Shown: in pieces, positions 54,895 to 63,476 of the stretch | Position numbering within the stretch: the stretch's first letter is position 1 | How the letters are laid out: each line of letters begins with the position of its first letter | Assembly: GCF_052055875.1 (NCBI RefSeq) | Contig: NZ_CP170508.1 | Coordinates: 1,612,001 to 1,676,000 of the forward strand | Length of the DNA stretch: 64,000 nt | Origin: Methanosphaerula subterraneus | GTDB taxonomy: Archaea; Halobacteriota; Methanomicrobia; Methanomicrobiales; Methanospirillaceae | Direction of reading: 5' to 3' | Notes under the pieces: model-generated | The model's input: only the letters and a program-made list of their open reading frames with translations | Databases searched by the model: none | What the model was told of the DNA's origin: nothing | Translations under genes and position numbers: made by a program

Positions 54895-57495
54895 ATGATC
54901 ACGGTACTGCTGCTGGATGATGATCATGACTTTTTTGCATCGATCAGGCAGCACCTCGCCAGGGTCTGCGATATCACGGTCCATTCGGTCACCTCGGCCG
55001 GCAGGGCCCTTACGGCCATCCGGCAGAAAGTCCCGGACGTAGTCGTTACCGGGTTCTGGGGGACCACCCGGGAAGGGCCGGCATTGATCAGAAAACTCCA
55101 GAAGATGGTCCCTGCAATTCCGGTGGTCGTCATCACCGGGAAACCTGGGGGAGAGAACGAGAGCGCCACACGGCATCCGATGATTGCCCGGTGCCTGGAG
55201 AGGCCGGAGAAACCTGACGCCTGTTTCTATCTGGAACTCGCCGAGGCGATCAGGATCGCCGTGATGGAGAACCCGAAGAGCAAGGACCCCCGATATGAAC
55301 AGAACCTGCTGGCGCAGATCATGGAGACCAGCATGGTGGGGATCCTGGTGGTAGACCAGGAGGGGGTCGTCACTTTTTCTAACCGGGCCGCAGAGGAACT
55401 GCTCGGATCCGGACCCAACGGTGCCGGACCGGGGGGCAAGCCCCTCTCTGCGTTCCCGTTCGCTGCGCTGATCGCCGCCGGTTCCCCTATCAGGGGTCAA
55501 CATTACACCATCGGGGAAGGGGCCCGGGAGCGGGTGTTTCTGGTCAACGGTGCTCCACTGCAGACAGAACCCGGTGAAAAGCAGCAGATGGTTCTGGTAG
55601 TCGAAGAAGTGACCGAGACGGTGCATCTCGAGGAGGTGCTGATCAGAAACGAGGACCGGTTCAGGGCCATCCTTGAAGAGCAGAACGAGCTGATCTGCAG
55701 GTTTCTGCCGGACACCACGTTCACCTACGTGAACGAGGCCTACTGCAGGTATAACCGGAGATCAGCAGACCAGCTGCTGGGGCAGAAGCTCACCACCCTG
55801 TTCCCACAGGAGGAGATGGTCCAGATCTCAGCACTGCTCGAGCAGATCAAAGAGGGGGTCCCGTATGTGACCTGCGAGCACCTGCACAGAGGCGAAGGGC
55901 AGGAAGAGCAGTGGCAGCAGTGGGCGGTCAGAGGAATACGCAATGAAGAGGGGGCGGTGATCGAGTACCAGTCGGTGGGGAGGGACGTGACCGCACAGAA
56001 GAGGATGGAACAGGCCCTCCGCGAGAGCGAGGAGCGGTATCGGTTGATCGCCGATACCATGGAGGATCTGGTCTGGATGATGGGCCCGGATCACGAGATC
56101 CTCTTCATCAGCCCGTCGATGGAGCGGGCGCTGGGGTACTCGTTCGAGGAACTGCAGGGGAGGCCGCTTGAGCGTTACCTGACTCGTGAGTCCCGGATAC
56201 TGGTGGAGAAGGCCGCTCGCAGGGAGCATGAAGGGGAGCAGGGGGCGGTCGGCCCCGGGACCCTTGACCTTGAATTCCGACGAAAGAACGGTTCCACGGC
56301 CCGATCCGAGGTGCAGTTGACCGTGATCGGGGGCGGAGAAGGTCATCCGACCGGAGTTCTCGGGGTCGGCCGCGATGCGACCGCCCGGAGAAGGGCGGAA
56401 CTGGCACTCCGGGAGAGTGAAGAACGGTTCCGACTGCTCGCAGAGAACGCCACCGACATGATCGCACGGCATTCACTGGCCGGCGCCTTCTGGTATGTCT
56501 CCCCGGTCTGTATGCCCCTGCTCGGGTACACCTCTGAGCAGTTGATCAGCAGATCTTCCTTTGAATTCATCCACCCCGACGACCTCGGGATCGTTCAGCA
56601 GGCCTATACCGATGTGCTCACCACGCCAGATGTCGTCCGGGCCTGCTACCGGTTCAGAAGGATTGACGGGACATACATCTGGTTTGAGACCATCGGCAGG
56701 GCGATCTGGGATCCGGTCACCGGCCTCCCCATCGAGATCCATACCTCGTCACGGGAAATCACGGACCGGAAGAGGCTCGAGGAGGCAATCACGGTACAGA
56801 ACGAGGAGTTACAGCGGTACTCAACGGCGCTCGCGCAGGCCAACCGGAAGCTGAACCTGTTGAACAGCGTGACCAGACACGACATCCTGAACCAGCTGAC
56901 CGTGATCTCAGGCTATCTTGAGATATTGCAGAACGACATCACCGATCCAGTGCTGATCGGCTATCTGCGCCGGCAGCAGCGGGCCGCAGAGCTGATCCAG
57001 CATCAGATCGAGTTCACCAAGGCCTACCAGAACCTGGGGGCAGAGGCCCCGAGATGGCAGAAAGCATCAGAGGTGCTCGCTGCAGCGGTCGTATCCCTGG
57101 ACCTGGGAGGGGTCACCCTCGACGCCGACCTGGACGGGCTGGAGATCTTCGCAGACCTGCTGCTTGAGAGAGTCTTCTTCAACCTGGTCGAGAACGGGAT
57201 CCGGCATGGGGAAGATGTCACCAGAATCAAGCTATGGTATGTGGAGACCGATAGGGAGGTCGTCCTGGCCTATCAGGACGACGGAATTGGGATCCCCGTG
57301 GCCCAGAAGGAGCAGATATTTGAGCGGGGGTATGGGAGCAACACCGGCCTCGGCCTCTTTCTGATCAGAGAGATCCTCTCGATCACCGGGATCGGTATCA
57401 GGGAGATCGGGGAGGAAGGGGAAGGAGCCCGGTTTCTGATCACCATCCCTGCGGGAGATTACCGGATCAGAAGAGCGGAAGAAGAAGGGTGTTGA
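54895..57495 (+). CDS. Cytoplasmic multi-PAS sensor kinase with receiver-like N-terminus
   Basis: An 866-residue soluble signalling protein. Residues 1-120 form a receiver-like domain (VLLLDDDHDFF) in which the expected phosphoacceptor is Gly53 (PDVVVTGFWG). Four PAS-like units follow, starting near 140, 255, 380 and 510 (SEERYRLIADTMEDLVWMMG, SEERFRLLAENATDMIARHS). The dimerisation helix has TRHDILNQLTVISGYLEIL with the likely phospho-His near 659, then an ATPase domain (NLVENGIRHG, YQDDGIGIP, NTGLGLFLIRE). No membrane helix. The output partner is not adjacent. Confidence 0.92.
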   Translation: MITVLLLDDDHDFFASIRQHLARVCDITVHSVTSAGRALTAIRQKVPDVVVTGFWGTTREGPALIRKLQKMVPAIPVVVITGKPGGENESATRHPMIARCLERPEKPDACFYLELAEAIRIAVMENPKSKDPRYEQNLLAQIMETSMVGILVVDQEGVVTFSNRAAEELLGSGPNGAGPGGKPLSAFPFAALIAAGSPIRGQHYTIGEGARERVFLVNGAPLQTEPGEKQQMVLVVEEVTETVHLEEVLIRNEDRFRAILEEQNELICRFLPDTTFTYVNEAYCRYNRRSADQLLGQKLTTLFPQEEMVQISALLEQIKEGVPYVTCEHLHRGEGQEEQWQQWAVRGIRNEEGAVIEYQSVGRDVTAQKRMEQALRESEERYRLIADTMEDLVWMMGPDHEILFISPSMERALGYSFEELQGRPLERYLTRESRILVEKAARREHEGEQGAVGPGTLDLEFRRKNGSTARSEVQLTVIGGGEGHPTGVLGVGRDATARRRAELALRESEERFRLLAENATDMIARHSLAGAFWYVSPVCMPLLGYTSEQLISRSSFEFIHPDDLGIVQQAYTDVLTTPDVVRACYRFRRIDGTYIWFETIGRAIWDPVTGLPIEIHTSSREITDRKRLEEAITVQNEELQRYSTALAQANRKLNLLNSVTRHDILNQLTVISGYLEILQNDITDPVLIGYLRRQQRAAELIQHQIEFTKAYQNLGAEAPRWQKASEVLAAAVVSLDLGGVTLDADLDGLEIFADLLLERVFFNLVENGIRHGEDVTRIKLWYVETDREVVLAYQDDGIGIPVAQKEQIFERGYGSNTGLGLFLIREILSITGIGIREIGEEGEGARFLITIPAGDYRIRRAEEEGC

Positions 57496-57820
57496 CGAGA
57501 GAAGTCCTGCCATTCCCGGCCGGTCTGGGGCCGGCGTACCCATCCCGGAGGTCTCGTTTCGGATCCGAGAATTTTTGGAGATTCGATTTGCGCAATACGT
57601 AAATACTTTGTTGTTTAGTTAGAGTCATCACCTCTATATGACCTTCAGGGAAAAAAATTCAGGAGATCGCGCATACTGACATGGCACAGCCGGCTGGAAT
57701 CCTCCACCGGATTTCCAAGAATGTACATCCAGGTTTATGGTGCTGGTCACCGTTCCAGTGCTCTTCTCCGGACAGGTCATGTCGGACCGTGAGATTCGAG
57801 ATCAGATGAGATGATGAGTA
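57496..57820. other. 325-bp intergenic region
   Basis: Contains an AT box CGTAAATACT near 57598-57608 about 215 bases before the next start, so the following gene may have a long leader. I see no RNA gene or repeat. A purine-rich GATGATGAG lies just upstream of the ATG at 57821. Confidence 0.4.
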
Positions 57821-59419
57821 ATGAAAGGAAAATACCGTCTTTGTGTAGTACTGGGTCTGTTGATCCTGTTCACCATCCCGGCCTTTGGGGGGGTAGTGAA
57901 TCAGAGCAGCAATGGGGGCTCATCGTCCCAAACCACCCCGACTGGGACCAGTTCAGGGGATCTCAGCACAAGTGAGACCAGTGTCTCCACCTTCGTAACA
58001 GTCCTTCCGGACACCATGGAGATCGGGTCAGCAGAATCTGTCGACGACTCGGGTAACGATCGGACAACCGGCATCGGATCCCTGAGCATCCAGTGTGATT
58101 TTCCGGCACAGATCCTTGAAGCAGGGGAGACTGCCGAATTCCTCTTGAATATCTACAATACCGGTGCTGCCAGCGGACCGTTGAAACTTCGGGCGGCGGC
58201 CCCGATAAAGCCAGACCAGTGGACCTTTAAATTCATGGACGGCGAAACCCAGGTTGCGATGGTGGATGCCCAGCAGAATTCGGCGAAGAGCGTCAAGTTA
58301 TCCATGGAAACCCCATCTGACCTGAAACCGGACGATTATCCGGTCAGGGTGATGGTCGGGGATGCACAGTATACCCTGTACATCACGATCTCAAAGACCC
58401 ATGCCGGAGAGAACGGGACCCTCCAGCTGACCGTCAATGACCTGGAGGGGAAGGTGAAGGGAGCGGCCATCTCACTCTTTGGCGAAGGGAACAGGGATCC
58501 CATCGAGAGGGTGTTTACCGACGCGGACGGAGTGGTCGATGCAGAGGTGACTCCGGGCATTTATACCCTGCAGATCGAGAAGAGCGGGTACGCCCGGGTC
58601 GAGCGAAAGGAGATCCGGATCAAGAGCGGGATCACGACTGAACTCAATCCTGTCACGATAAAACCACTTGATTACGTGGCAGAGGTCCTGGTCAGCTCCC
58701 CGCAGGTGATCGTTCCGACCGGGAAGAACCCCCTGTATGAGATGACCCTGAAGAACATCGGAAAGAGTGACGATACCTATCAGTTCGCATCCTCCGATCT
58801 GCCAGAGGACTGGACTGTCCGCTTCAGGGACGCCGCAGACAACAGAAGCGAACTCTCGCATGTCACCCTGAAGGCCGGTGACCAGAGGGATCTGATCGTG
58901 GAGGTGATCCCTGGTGCTGGAACGCCGGCCGGGACCTATAATCTCTCTATCAAGACCGGTTCGTCAAGGAACTGGTATCAGACGAACCTGACCGCAGAAC
59001 TGCAGGGGGGTGACCAGATGATGGTTATGGTGGAGAAGGACCGGTTTGATCTGACTAGGGGGGACACACTCTCATTCAATACCAGTGTGCAGAATGCAGG
59101 CGATGCAGGTGCGCTGACCAATGTAAACCTCTCGTTGAGCACCCCCAAAGGGTGGAATACCATCGTGACTCCCCCCTCGATCGGGAGCATCCTGAACGGG
59201 GGCCAGGGTGACTTCACGGTGAAGCTGGTCCCGCCCGCCAACACCTCCCCGAGTGAATACCAGGTAGGGGTCTTCGTCGCTTCAGACCAGGTCCAGAAGA
59301 GTGACACCCTCAGGGTGATGGTGCATGAACAGTCGCCGGCCGTCCTCCTCGGGGTGATCATGCTGGTGCTTGTGGGCGGTGGACTCTGGTACGTCTCCAG
59401 GAGGGGGAAACTCCGCTGA
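57821..59419 (+). CDS. Secreted NEW3-domain surface protein
   Basis: A 532-residue exported protein. Signal peptide KYRLCVVLGLLILFTIPAFG, a Ser/Thr/Gly-rich stalk to about residue 80, then repeated immunoglobulin-like domains (GETAEFLLNIYNTGAASGPL; a carboxypeptidase-like LEGKVKGAAISLFGEGN to VERKEIRIKSG; and TLKNIGKSDDTYQFASSDLP, LSFNTSVQNAGDAGALTNV), ending in a membrane anchor LLGVIMLVLVGGGLWYVSRR. It resembles the COG1361/NEW3 protein at 50 kb but has no transporter beside it. Confidence 0.85.
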   Translation: MKGKYRLCVVLGLLILFTIPAFGGVVNQSSNGGSSSQTTPTGTSSGDLSTSETSVSTFVTVLPDTMEIGSAESVDDSGNDRTTGIGSLSIQCDFPAQILEAGETAEFLLNIYNTGAASGPLKLRAAAPIKPDQWTFKFMDGETQVAMVDAQQNSAKSVKLSMETPSDLKPDDYPVRVMVGDAQYTLYITISKTHAGENGTLQLTVNDLEGKVKGAAISLFGEGNRDPIERVFTDADGVVDAEVTPGIYTLQIEKSGYARVERKEIRIKSGITTELNPVTIKPLDYVAEVLVSSPQVIVPTGKNPLYEMTLKNIGKSDDTYQFASSDLPEDWTVRFRDAADNRSELSHVTLKAGDQRDLIVEVIPGAGTPAGTYNLSIKTGSSRNWYQTNLTAELQGGDQMMVMVEKDRFDLTRGDTLSFNTSVQNAGDAGALTNVNLSLSTPKGWNTIVTPPSIGSILNGGQGDFTVKLVPPANTSPSEYQVGVFVASDQVQKSDTLRVMVHEQSPAVLLGVIMLVLVGGGLWYVSRRGKLR

Positions 59420-59508
59420 GCCGGGGGCCGGCCACAACCCCCTCGGGCCTGATAAAACAGATATCTACCTATAAAAAAATATAAATATTATTTTATTTAT
59501 TTTCAGGT

Positions 59509-60366
59509 ATGAACGTAAAAAAAGGGTATATTTTCGGCCTGGCACTGATCGTCGCGTTTATTCTGATGGCACAGCCGGCAACGGCAGCGATAGACACTTT
59601 TTCAGGCCCGGGATATGACGGGGTTCTGGATTATGTCGGAGCTGGAGGGTGGCAGAGCACCACCCTAGATGTGAAGAGCGGGGATGACTTCAATATCCTG
59701 GCGCTGGTGTACAGTGAAGCGAACGATTTTGAGTTGTACGTCTATGATCCCCTCTCCGATTCGATCATCACCTCGGCGACCGCACCATACAGCACGGAGA
59801 ACGGCCTCAAGTACATATGGACCATCTCATCTCTCAACCCTGGGAGGTATTATATCGAGATCCACTCGTCCAGGGGATCAGGAAATTTTGCATTCATCCA
59901 TTTTAACAGGAATATGCAGACCCAGACCACAACACCGGCTGCCACGACCGTCGCCCCCGCTCCTGCACCCACAAATACCCGGCCATCCACCGGAACATCG
60001 CTGTTTTCGACGACCATGTCTGGATCGAAGTATCTGACCATCTATAACCAGAACAATTACGATGCGGTGATCACAATGCGTAGGGCGACGACACCCCCAG
60101 TCTCTGGAGATAGGGTCCTGAGTTTCTACCTGCGTGCGCATGACCAGTATACCGTCCAGAACATCGAGGCAGGTGAATACACGCTCTGGTACAAACTCGG
60201 CGAAGGCTGGGATTCGGTCGGAAAAACGTTCCTCGTCGATCGTGGGGCAAGGAGATTCGACGATATATTCGGATATACCTCTAGGACCGCCGGATACGAG
60301 GCCTGGATCTATCCGGTTGCGGATGGAAACGCCTCGACAACTGATGTTCCGGCTGATCAGGTCTGA
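59509..60366 (+). CDS. Secreted two-domain protein of unknown function
   Basis: A 285-residue exported protein. Signal peptide GYIFGLALIVAFILMAQPATA is cleaved near residue 27. A first beta-sandwich domain (LDVKSGDDFNILALVYSEAN, LNPGRYYIEIHSSRGSGNFA) resembles bacterial pre-peptidase C-terminal domains. A Thr/Pro/Ala linker (about 145-165) joins a second beta domain (YLTIYNQNNYDAVITMRRAT). The upstream 45 bases are almost pure A/T and offer several TATA boxes; no Shine-Dalgarno is clear. Confidence 0.8.
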   Translation: MNVKKGYIFGLALIVAFILMAQPATAAIDTFSGPGYDGVLDYVGAGGWQSTTLDVKSGDDFNILALVYSEANDFELYVYDPLSDSIITSATAPYSTENGLKYIWTISSLNPGRYYIEIHSSRGSGNFAFIHFNRNMQTQTTTPAATTVAPAPAPTNTRPSTGTSLFSTTMSGSKYLTIYNQNNYDAVITMRRATTPPVSGDRVLSFYLRAHDQYTVQNIEAGEYTLWYKLGEGWDSVGKTFLVDRGARRFDDIFGYTSRTAGYEAWIYPVADGNASTTDVPADQV

Positions 60367-60454
60367 AACCGAGCCGAGCGGGGGATTCGTCGGGCTCGTT
60401 CAGTCAGCTGACCACCCGCTCCTCTGAAGTCCCCCCGGCCAGACGGCAGGGGGG

Positions 60455-61993
60455 TCAGAGCCTGCTGCCGTACTCCTCGCGGAGCGTCCGCCTGAGGAGT
60501 TTCCAGCCGTTCACCCGCGGAAGTGAGTCGACGACGATCAGGCCGCGGGGGACCTTGTACCCGGCCAGGTGAGCCCGGCAGAAGGTGGAAATCTCCTCGA
60601 AGGTTGGCGTTTCGTCTCCTGCCGGGACCACCACCGCAATCGGGATCTCCCCCCGCCGTTCGTCAGGCGAGCCGAAGACCGCCACGTCCGCGATCTTTGG
60701 ATGCTGGACCAGCACGTTCTCCACCTCGGTCGGGTAGACTTTCCACCCGGACATGATGATCATGTCCTTCTTGCGGTCGGTGATGAAGAGGATACCTTCT
60801 GAATCCAGGTACCCGATATCCCCGGTCAGGAACCAGCCCCCGAGCAGAAAGACCGCGGCCGTCGCCTCCGGCATCTGCCAGTAGCCCTGCGCCACCGACG
60901 GACCGCGGAGCGCGATCTCGCCGGGGGTGTCAGGCGGGAGTTCCTCGTCTGGATCGTCAGGGGAGACGATCTTCACCTCGGTGTAGCCGACCGGAACCCC
61001 GACCGATCGAAACCCCCGGGTCAGGAACGGGTAGTTCGGAAGGGTCGTCGTCCCGGAGCCGATCACGATCGTCTCCGAGAGGCCATAGGAGTTGGCCACC
61101 GGGATATGGAACCTGCGGTCGAAGGCCTCCCAGACCGAGGGGAGGAGCGAGCCGCCGCCGCTGATTATCACCTTCACCGACGAGAGGGCCGCCTCGATCT
61201 CTTCTGGACTGTGGACCAGTGCATGGATCACCGGCGGCATCCCGGCCAGCACCGTCACCTGGTAACGTTCGATCAGGGCCAGGTACCGGTCGAGGTGGAA
61301 CCGCTCCATGATCACAAAGGTGCCGCCGGCCCGCAGCGCTGCAAGCCCCCAGGAGATGCCGACATGTCCCATCGGGTAGATCCCGAGGTAGACATCGTCA
61401 GGGGTCAGCCCCAGGGCCTCGCGCTCGGCGTCCAGGGCCGACATCCAGTTGCCATGGGTCAGCATCGCCCCTTTGGGCGAACCGGTCGTCCCGGAGGTGT
61501 ACTGCAACTGGCAGAGATGGTCGAACGAGCAGTCCACGGCCCGCATCGCCGCCGGGTAGCCGGCGAACTCCTGCCAGGGGATCGTCCCGGCGACACCCTC
61601 CTCGGTGCAGATCACCTGGTGCAGGCAGCCGGCCTGGTCACGGACCGAGGAGACGACCGCGGCCCCGTCCGGGTCGGTGATGACGGCCACCGCCCCGGCG
61701 TTGGTGATCGCATGGAGCAGTTCCTCACCCCGGTAGACCCTGTTGGTCGGGACGGCCACCGCCCCGATCCGCCAGATCGCAAAGTAACTGAAGAGGTACT
61801 CCGGGGACGACTCGAGATAGATGCAGACCCGGTCCCCCCGCCGGACCCCGACGGCGAGGAGCCCCTGGGCGAGCCGGTTCATCTGCCCCCGGACCTCCCT
61901 GTAGGTGTACGAGGTTCCCCGGGACGGGCAGTGGATCGCTACCTTCGCCTCGGGCACACTGGCGGCATCGAAGAGCGTGGTGACATTGGGCAT
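60455..61993 (-). CDS. AMP-forming acyl-CoA synthetase family protein
   Basis: A 512-residue adenylate-forming enzyme. The AMP-binding P-loop YTSGTTGSPKGAMLTHGN is intact, then NSYGLSETI, GEIALRGPSV, FLTGDIGYLDSEG, ITDRKKDMIIMSGWKVYPTE, and catalytic Lys near the C-terminus in RVNGWKLLRRTL. It resembles long- or medium-chain acid:CoA ligases; substrate unknown. It lies downstream of TspO with its own AT box and a dyad in the short leader. Confidence 0.93.
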   Translation of the reverse strand: MPNVTTLFDAASVPEAKVAIHCPSRGTSYTYREVRGQMNRLAQGLLAVGVRRGDRVCIYLESSPEYLFSYFAIWRIGAVAVPTNRVYRGEELLHAITNAGAVAVITDPDGAAVVSSVRDQAGCLHQVICTEEGVAGTIPWQEFAGYPAAMRAVDCSFDHLCQLQYTSGTTGSPKGAMLTHGNWMSALDAEREALGLTPDDVYLGIYPMGHVGISWGLAALRAGGTFVIMERFHLDRYLALIERYQVTVLAGMPPVIHALVHSPEEIEAALSSVKVIISGGGSLLPSVWEAFDRRFHIPVANSYGLSETIVIGSGTTTLPNYPFLTRGFRSVGVPVGYTEVKIVSPDDPDEELPPDTPGEIALRGPSVAQGYWQMPEATAAVFLLGGWFLTGDIGYLDSEGILFITDRKKDMIIMSGWKVYPTEVENVLVQHPKIADVAVFGSPDERRGEIPIAVVVPAGDETPTFEEISTFCRAHLAGYKVPRGLIVVDSLPRVNGWKLLRRTLREEYGSRL

Positions 61994-62008
61994 AGATCAG
62001 ACCAGGAA

Positions 62009-62024
62009 GACCACCATTGTGGTC
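62009..62024 (-). promoter_or_regulatory. Dyad in the leader of the acyl-CoA synthetase gene
   Basis: GACCAC and GTGGTC form perfect 6-bp arms around four bases, 16 bases before the ATG at 61993. A minus-strand TATA-like ATAAATATACA lies just upstream (about 62031-62041), so the dyad falls at the expected transcription start. Confidence 0.5.
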
Positions 62025-62051
62025 AGTTGATGTATATTTATGTCAAAGGCG

Positions 62052-62570
62052 CTATTTAGTCATGCCTGTGTACGGAAACGGGACGTTCAACTGCAGGATG
62101 CCGAAGGTCAGGATCGATGCGAAGGTGACCCAGACGAGGTACGGGATCATCAGCAGACCTGCTGCAGGGGAGATCCTGTAGAACTGCCTGGTGGTGACGA
62201 CGATCAGCACCCAGAGCAGCAGGATCTCGATGAACCCGCCGAGGATGGATCGGAAGCCGAAGAAGATCACCGACCAGAGGAGGTTGAGAACCAGTTGAAG
62301 GCCGTAGACCTTCAGGGCACCGTCGGCACGGGGATCCGTCTCCCGCTTCTGATAGATCAGGAACGAAGCGACCCCCATCAGGATGTACAGCACCGTCCAG
62401 GCCGGCCCGAAGAGCCAGTTCGGCGGGGCGAACCAGGGTCTGACGAGCGTGGCATACCAGGTCGGGATCGCTGATGTGGTGAAGATGGCACCGATCCCAC
62501 CCGCCAGCAGTGGGAGGAGGATGAACCCTGCCAGGGTCAGCAGGGTCTTCAATCGGGATGAAGCGAACAT
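62052..62570 (-). CDS. tspO: TspO/MBR family protein
   Basis: A 172-residue membrane protein with five helices. It has the family signatures PTWYATLVRPWFAPPNWLFG, PAWTVLYILMGVASFLIY and LVLNLLWSVIFFGFRS. TspO proteins bind tetrapyrroles and affect stress responses in bacteria and mitochondria; in a methanogen the ligand could be a haem or corrinoid-type compound, which is conjecture. The first residues MFASSRLKTLL fit the usual short N-terminus. Confidence 0.94.
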   Translation of the reverse strand: MFASSRLKTLLTLAGFILLPLLAGGIGAIFTTSAIPTWYATLVRPWFAPPNWLFGPAWTVLYILMGVASFLIYQKRETDPRADGALKVYGLQLVLNLLWSVIFFGFRSILGGFIEILLLWVLIVVTTRQFYRISPAAGLLMIPYLVWVTFASILTFGILQLNVPFPYTGMTK

Positions 62571-62607
62571 AACCTCCCTACCACCTGCTGATACCTAATG
62601 ATTCCGA

Positions 62608-63441
62608 TCAGAGCGGGAGGCCGAGCCAGGAGAAGACGCCGAGCATCTTCAGTCCAAAGAAGCACATCACAAGGACCATCGCGGCCCGGAGCTGGATGCC
62701 CGAGATCCTGTGGGCCAGCAGGGCCCCGACCTGGGCCATCGGGATCGTCGCCGCGGCCAGAACCAGGGCGTTGATCAGGTTCACGTACCCGAGCGAGTAC
62801 GGGGGGAGGCCGACCACTCCGAGGCCGTTGATGATGTACGAGAGAAGTCCCCCCGCAGAGGTGAAGAGGATGATCGGGGTGGAGGTGCCGACGGCATGAC
62901 GGATCGGGAACTTTAAGATCACGACCATCAAGGGGACCATCAGGATCCCGCCCCCGATCCCGAGCAGCCCGGATATGAACCCGACTGGGATTCCCCAGAG
63001 CAGGTAGGTGCGCCGACTGTGGACGATTGTTGCCGTTTCGCAGGAGGGGAGGGCAGAGAAGTACATCCGGACTGCCCCAAGGATCAGCACCACCGCAAAG
63101 ATAACCTCCAGCGGCCGGGCAGGGAGGTGGGTGGCCAGCAGGGCTCCACCGTACGAGACAACGGCGGCCGTGACTCCCATCCAGGCGACGGCGTCCCAGT
63201 GGATGCACTGCCGGCAGTGGTGGGCATAGGTGCCGCTGATGGCAGTCGGAAGGATCACAGCCAGGCTGGTTGCAAACGAGATCCTGATCGCGAGGTCGGC
63301 GGAGAGGCCGCTCGCGGTCAACAGCCAGTACTGGACCGGGACCAGGATGAAACCGCCGCCGACCCCAAAGAGACCGGAGGCTGTCCCGACCAGCAGGCCG
63401 GTCAGCAGCAGGGCGGCGAGAAAGAAGAACGTCAGTTCGAT
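62608..63441 (-). CDS. TauE/SafE-type sulfite/anion exporter family permease
   Basis: A 277-residue permease of about eight helices. Two internal repeats carry ASGLFGVGGGFILVPVQYWL and ISGLLGIGGGILMVPLMVV, the TauE/SafE hallmark. The first repeat lies upstream of any ATG, GTG or TTG except TTG 63321, so a start there would lose the first helices. Reading upstream in the same frame gives IELTFFFLAALLLTGLLVGT from ATC at 63441, preceded by GGTGATCC. No stop interrupts. A frameshift or sequence error is the alternative. Confidence 0.85.
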   Translation of the reverse strand: MELTFFFLAALLLTGLLVGTASGLFGVGGGFILVPVQYWLLTASGLSADLAIRISFATSLAVILPTAISGTYAHHCRQCIHWDAVAWMGVTAAVVSYGGALLATHLPARPLEVIFAVVLILGAVRMYFSALPSCETATIVHSRRTYLLWGIPVGFISGLLGIGGGILMVPLMVVILKFPIRHAVGTSTPIILFTSAGGLLSYIINGLGVVGLPPYSLGYVNLINALVLAAATIPMAQVGALLAHRISGIQLRAAMVLVMCFFGLKMLGVFSWLGLPL

Positions 63442-63450
63442 GGGATCACC
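63439..63450 (-). promoter_or_regulatory. Extended Shine-Dalgarno with probable AUC start
   Basis: On the minus strand GGTGATCC is followed by C and then ATC, in frame with the TauE-family gene. The string GGTGATCCCAT is identical to the one before the FAD synthase ATA codon near 15066. The spacing from GG to the start codon is also the same (7 bases). Confidence 0.5.
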
Positions 63451-63476
63451 AGAAAAAAGGGGGAGGTGTCCAGGGC

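Noticed and set aside
55828..56472. 214-codon minus-strand frame inside the multi-PAS kinase
   Set aside because: Antisense to a continuous kinase gene with clear PAS domains.
61106..62059. 317-codon plus-strand reading frame opposite the acyl-CoA synthetase
   Set aside because: Pro/Arg/Gly/Asp-rich antisense artefact.
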